DNA from: a bacterium
GTDB taxonomy: Bacteria > Zhuqueibacterota > Zhuqueibacteria > Thermofontimicrobiales > Thermofontimicrobiaceae
DNA length: 8,237 nucleotides
Reading direction: 5' to 3'
Assembly: GCA_011046315.1 (NCBI GenBank)
Contig: DSAU01000441.1
Location: 1 to 8,237 of the forward strand
Shown here: positions 6,314 through 8,237 of the stretch, one piece after another
How the letters are laid out: every line of letters starts with the position of its first letter
Position numbering within the stretch: position 1 is the stretch's first letter
The notes under the pieces: generated by a model
What the model was told of the DNA's origin: nothing
The model's database searches: none
Seen by the model: only the letters and a program-made list of their open reading frames with translations
Position numbers and translations under genes: made by a program

Positions 6314-6515
6314 TTAACCTGAATAATTCATACGCCACAAAGTCCCGAAGACACAAAGGCACACCAAGTAATAAAAATATAAGGCTTGGCAAGCAAAGGA
6401 GATTGATCGACTCAGAATATTTTTTATAAATGCTTGTTTCACAACTTTGTTCCCGCCGCGGCGGGATTCGTGACTTGGTGCCTTGGTGGCAAGCTTTATG
6501 AATTAAACAGATTAA
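6314..6515. repeat. MITE-like inverted-repeat element with TTAA ends
   Basis: About 200 non-coding bases between the beta-barrel gene and the kinase gene. The left end TTAACCTG (6314-6321) and the complement of the right end, TTAATCTG (6508-6515), begin imperfect terminal inverted repeats. Inward they share TAATTCATA (left 6325-6333; right 6498-6506), then GCCACAAAG on the left (6334-6342) against GCCACCAAG on the right (6482-6490 complement). Further in, both arms carry CACAAAGGCAC/GGCACCAAGTCACG-type text, a repeat style I recall from many environmental bacterial genomes. Inside are GCTTGGCAAGC (6383-6393) and a perfect 16-base palindrome, TCCCGCCGCGGCGGGA (6451-6466). Both ends are TTAA, which could be a duplicated target or part of the repeat. 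No gene is inside. The nearby RAYT-like gene could be unrelated. Confidence 0.6.
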
Positions 6516-6524
6516 CAAAATTTT

Positions 6525-7234
6525 TTAGTAAATTTGAAAAACAACTCCCAGATGAAAGGAGATAAAATCGGTATCGGATTTGCTAACATCGTAGATCACG
6601 TTATTGTTTTGATCGATATTGATCGATCCTTCTTTCAGGTACTCGGCTTCGCCGCCGAACATGTAGCGTACTTTTAAATCGAGCATCAGTCTGCCAGTTT
6701 TGGGATTTTCGCTTTCATCGACACCAAAACCTTCGACTAATTTAATCATCATACCGAACCCGGCGCCGTAACTCCAGGCAAAGTCATCAAAGTTGGTGTG
6801 GCTGGCGATTTCTTTGTCATATTTTTTTCCAACTGTTCGATTTTGGTTTCAGTCCATAAATAGTTGAATCCGAGCATGCCCTCCACATAGGGCTGGATGG
6901 CGCCCATGCTGGTGCGGGCTTGCAGCAGCAGCTCGCTGAACAACAGGTTGTTGGACGTTTTTGCCTCCACTGGCACCAATGGTGTGATGAGGTAATCCTT
7001 GTATGATGATGAACCATAAGTGGCGACGCCCAGCGCCAGGCCGCCGTAAAAAGGTGAATCCCCCAATTTAACACCAAATTTCCCGGCCAGTCCGTATCCG
7101 AGACGATCTACATTTTCCTTAAAACCTGACTCCGGAGAAATGACCAGAAAATTTAACCCGACATCGAATTGCGCGAACACATGGCTGGCAAACAATAAGA
7201 TCAGACAGAGACTCAACAGGATATGCTTTTTCAT
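6525..7234 (-). pseudogene. Outer-membrane beta-barrel protein gene with a -1 frameshift at an A7 run
   Basis: The ATG at 7234, with GGAGG at 7240-7244, opens a frame with signal peptide MKKHILLSLCLILLFASHVFA, then QFDVGLNF and alternating strands typical of a small barrel: LGYGLAGKFGVKLG, FYGGLALGVATYG, LLFSELLLQART, IQPYVEGMLGFNYLW. After about residue 140 (IEQLEK) this frame turns into unlike text and stops at 6749. At A7 (complement of 6822-6828) a shift of -1 restores YDKEIASHTNFDDFAWSYG, then AGFGMMIKLVEG through to FISFHLGVVFQIY and TAA at 6525. Restored length is about 236 residues, ending in an aromatic residue as barrels do. One lost A, a sequencing error, or slippage at A-AAA-AAT would each explain it. 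The gene follows sppA by 100 bases. Its specific function is unknown. Confidence 0.8.
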
Positions 7235-7334
7235 TACGACCTCCAAAATTTTTTTTTATGTAACAGTCATTCAGCTATAATCAGATTTTTTTTTAGTTTT
7301 GACATTATTAAACATCGTGGTCAATTACAATCAC

Positions 7335-8237
7335 TTAGTGAATACGAAACTGGTACGGCATCATGGGCCAGAGCAGAGGACGGCGCTGGTTTAACATGTT
7401 TTTCAATTGTTCAATATTCGCGATGTCGCCGACCTGTTTACCCAGCCATAGCAACGTTCCTTTGCCGAGTAGTTTTTCGTACCAGCTTTTTTTTGCTGTA
7501 TAGACGACCAGTTTTACTGCTTCGCTGCTATCAATACCAGCGTGTTGTCTTGCCAATTCAACGGCGCGATCCAGTCCGCCCAATTCGTCAACAAGACCGA
7601 ATTGAACCGCCTGTTCGCCCATCCATGATCTGCCCTGGGCATAGGGCTCCAGTTCTTCGAAAGATTTTCCTCTTGATTGGGCTGCTTTAGAGACAAAATC
7701 GATATAATTTTCGTACATGTTATCGCGGAAAAGTTTTTTCTCATAAGGTGATAATTGTTTAACCCCCAGAAACATATCAGCGTGTTCGCCGCGTTTGATG
7801 TGATCTTCTATTAAGCCCAGCTTCTCGTACATTCCACTGATATTGGGAAAAATGCCCCAGATGCCGATCGAGCCGGTTAGCGTGGATGGCTGCGCAACAA
7901 TGGCGTTGGCGCCCATCGAGACCCAATATCCTCCGGATGCGGCGTAATCTGACATCGAAACCACCACTGGTTTTTCCTGTTTTGCGTTGAGAATTTCGCG
8001 CCAGACCAGATCGCATCCCAATCCGCTGCCACCAGGGGAGTCCACCCGAAAAACAATGGCTTTGACCGACTTGCTACTGACGGCGTTTCTGATGGCGGAG
8101 ATCATGGGATCGGTACCCGCGGTCATGCCCATTGTCAACGGGCTGAATGACTCGCCGCCCTCCTGAATCAAGCCTTGTGAATAGATCAGCGCGATTTTCT
8201 TTTTGCCCTTGTTCAAACCCAGCGATTCAAGCGACAC
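7335..8237 (-). CDS. sppA: Signal peptide peptidase SppA, C-terminal half (cut by the window edge)
   Basis: About 300 residues of an S49-family serine protease. SppA sits on the inner membrane facing the periplasm and degrades leftover signal peptides. Visible: KKIALIYSQGLIQ, then VKAIVFRVDSPGGS, VVVSMSDYAASGGYW with the nucleophile serine at residue 101 of this part (equivalent to E. coli Ser409), ANAIVAQPSTLTGSIGIWG, and GRSWMGEQAVQFGLVDELGG. The frame is open to the window edge, where a GTG happens to fall. The general-base lysine of 67-kDa SppA lies in the N-terminal half, which must be outside the window; the visible part aligns with the second repeat of E. coli SppA. The short SppA form has a different layout, with both residues in one domain, but resemblance to E. 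coli favours the long form. The stop is TAA at 7335-7337. No hairpin terminator precedes the beta-barrel gene. Confidence 0.93.
   Translation of the reverse strand: MSLESLGLNKGKKKIALIYSQGLIQEGGESFSPLTMGMTAGTDPMISAIRNAVSSKSVKAIVFRVDSPGGSGLGCDLVWREILNAKQEKPVVVSMSDYAASGGYWVSMGANAIVAQPSTLTGSIGIWGIFPNISGMYEKLGLIEDHIKRGEHADMFLGVKQLSPYEKKLFRDNMYENYIDFVSKAAQSRGKSFEELEPYAQGRSWMGEQAVQFGLVDELGGLDRAVELARQHAGIDSSEAVKLVVYTAKKSWYEKLLGKGTLLWLGKQVGDIANIEQLKNMLNQRRPLLWPMMPYQFRIH

Noticed and set aside
6294..6518. N-terminal extension of the deoxynucleoside kinase frame up to the TTG at 6518
   Set aside because: The extension translates the inverted-repeat element, has no family resemblance, and would put 75 extra residues before the Walker A region, which normally lies close to the N terminus.
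7247..7334. Promoter for the beta-barrel gene in the AT-rich spacer after sppA
   Set aside because: TATAGC-like and TTGACC-like boxes exist, but none pair at 16-18 bases; the A and T runs make chance matches likely.

Overview
The window looks like a chromosomal segment of an uncultured Gram-negative bacterium. The signs are a lipoprotein, a signal-peptide-bearing outer-membrane beta-barrel, an SppA protease and a sigma-54 activator remnant. Base composition is moderate and the gene style recalls FCB-group or Calditrichota-like genomes, but that taxonomic guess is weak and rests on general resemblance only. No rRNA, tRNA or CRISPR array was seen.

Left part, plus strand (1-1680). A lipoprotein with a probable LamG/DUF1080-like beta-sandwich (54-749) is followed by a long imperfect inverted repeat (797-930). 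This has the anatomy of an integron attC site: GCTAAC and GTTGGC ends, 20 inner base pairs and two single unpaired bases on one arm only. A GC-richer DUF4145 gene starts 20 bases after the repeat, as a gene cassette would. It is broken by an in-frame TAG between the two halves of its Cys4 zinc ribbon (codon 34), and it ends in a clean terminator hairpin overlapping its stop codon. No integrase gene is visible, so this is a stranded attC/cassette or part of an integrase-less attC cluster.

Junction (1642-2066). About 200 bases have no recognisable gene. A 71-codon fragment of a sigma-54-dependent AAA+ activator follows on the minus strand, keeping GAFTGA and Walker B but neither end of the protein.

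Right part, all minus strand (2067-8237). In transcription order: the C-terminal half of signal peptide peptidase SppA; an outer-membrane beta-barrel gene frameshifted at an A7 run; a roughly 200-bp inverted-repeat element with TTAA at both ends; a deoxynucleoside kinase with a TTG start; a REP-associated (Y1) transposase whose expected catalytic Tyr is Phe; a DASS-family sodium/anion symporter; and ornithine aminotransferase (rocD). The transporter and rocD lie 62 bases apart with no terminator between them and are probably co-transcribed, which would link organic-anion uptake with ornithine/2-oxoglutarate metabolism.

The window combines ordinary housekeeping genes with several signs of decay and mobility: an attC, a transposase, a MITE-like element, a gene fragment, a nonsense codon and a frameshift. 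I see no complete new multi-gene system. The most notable items are the attC/DUF4145 cassette with its amber codon, the RAYT-like protein lacking its tyrosine, and the TTAA-ended element.
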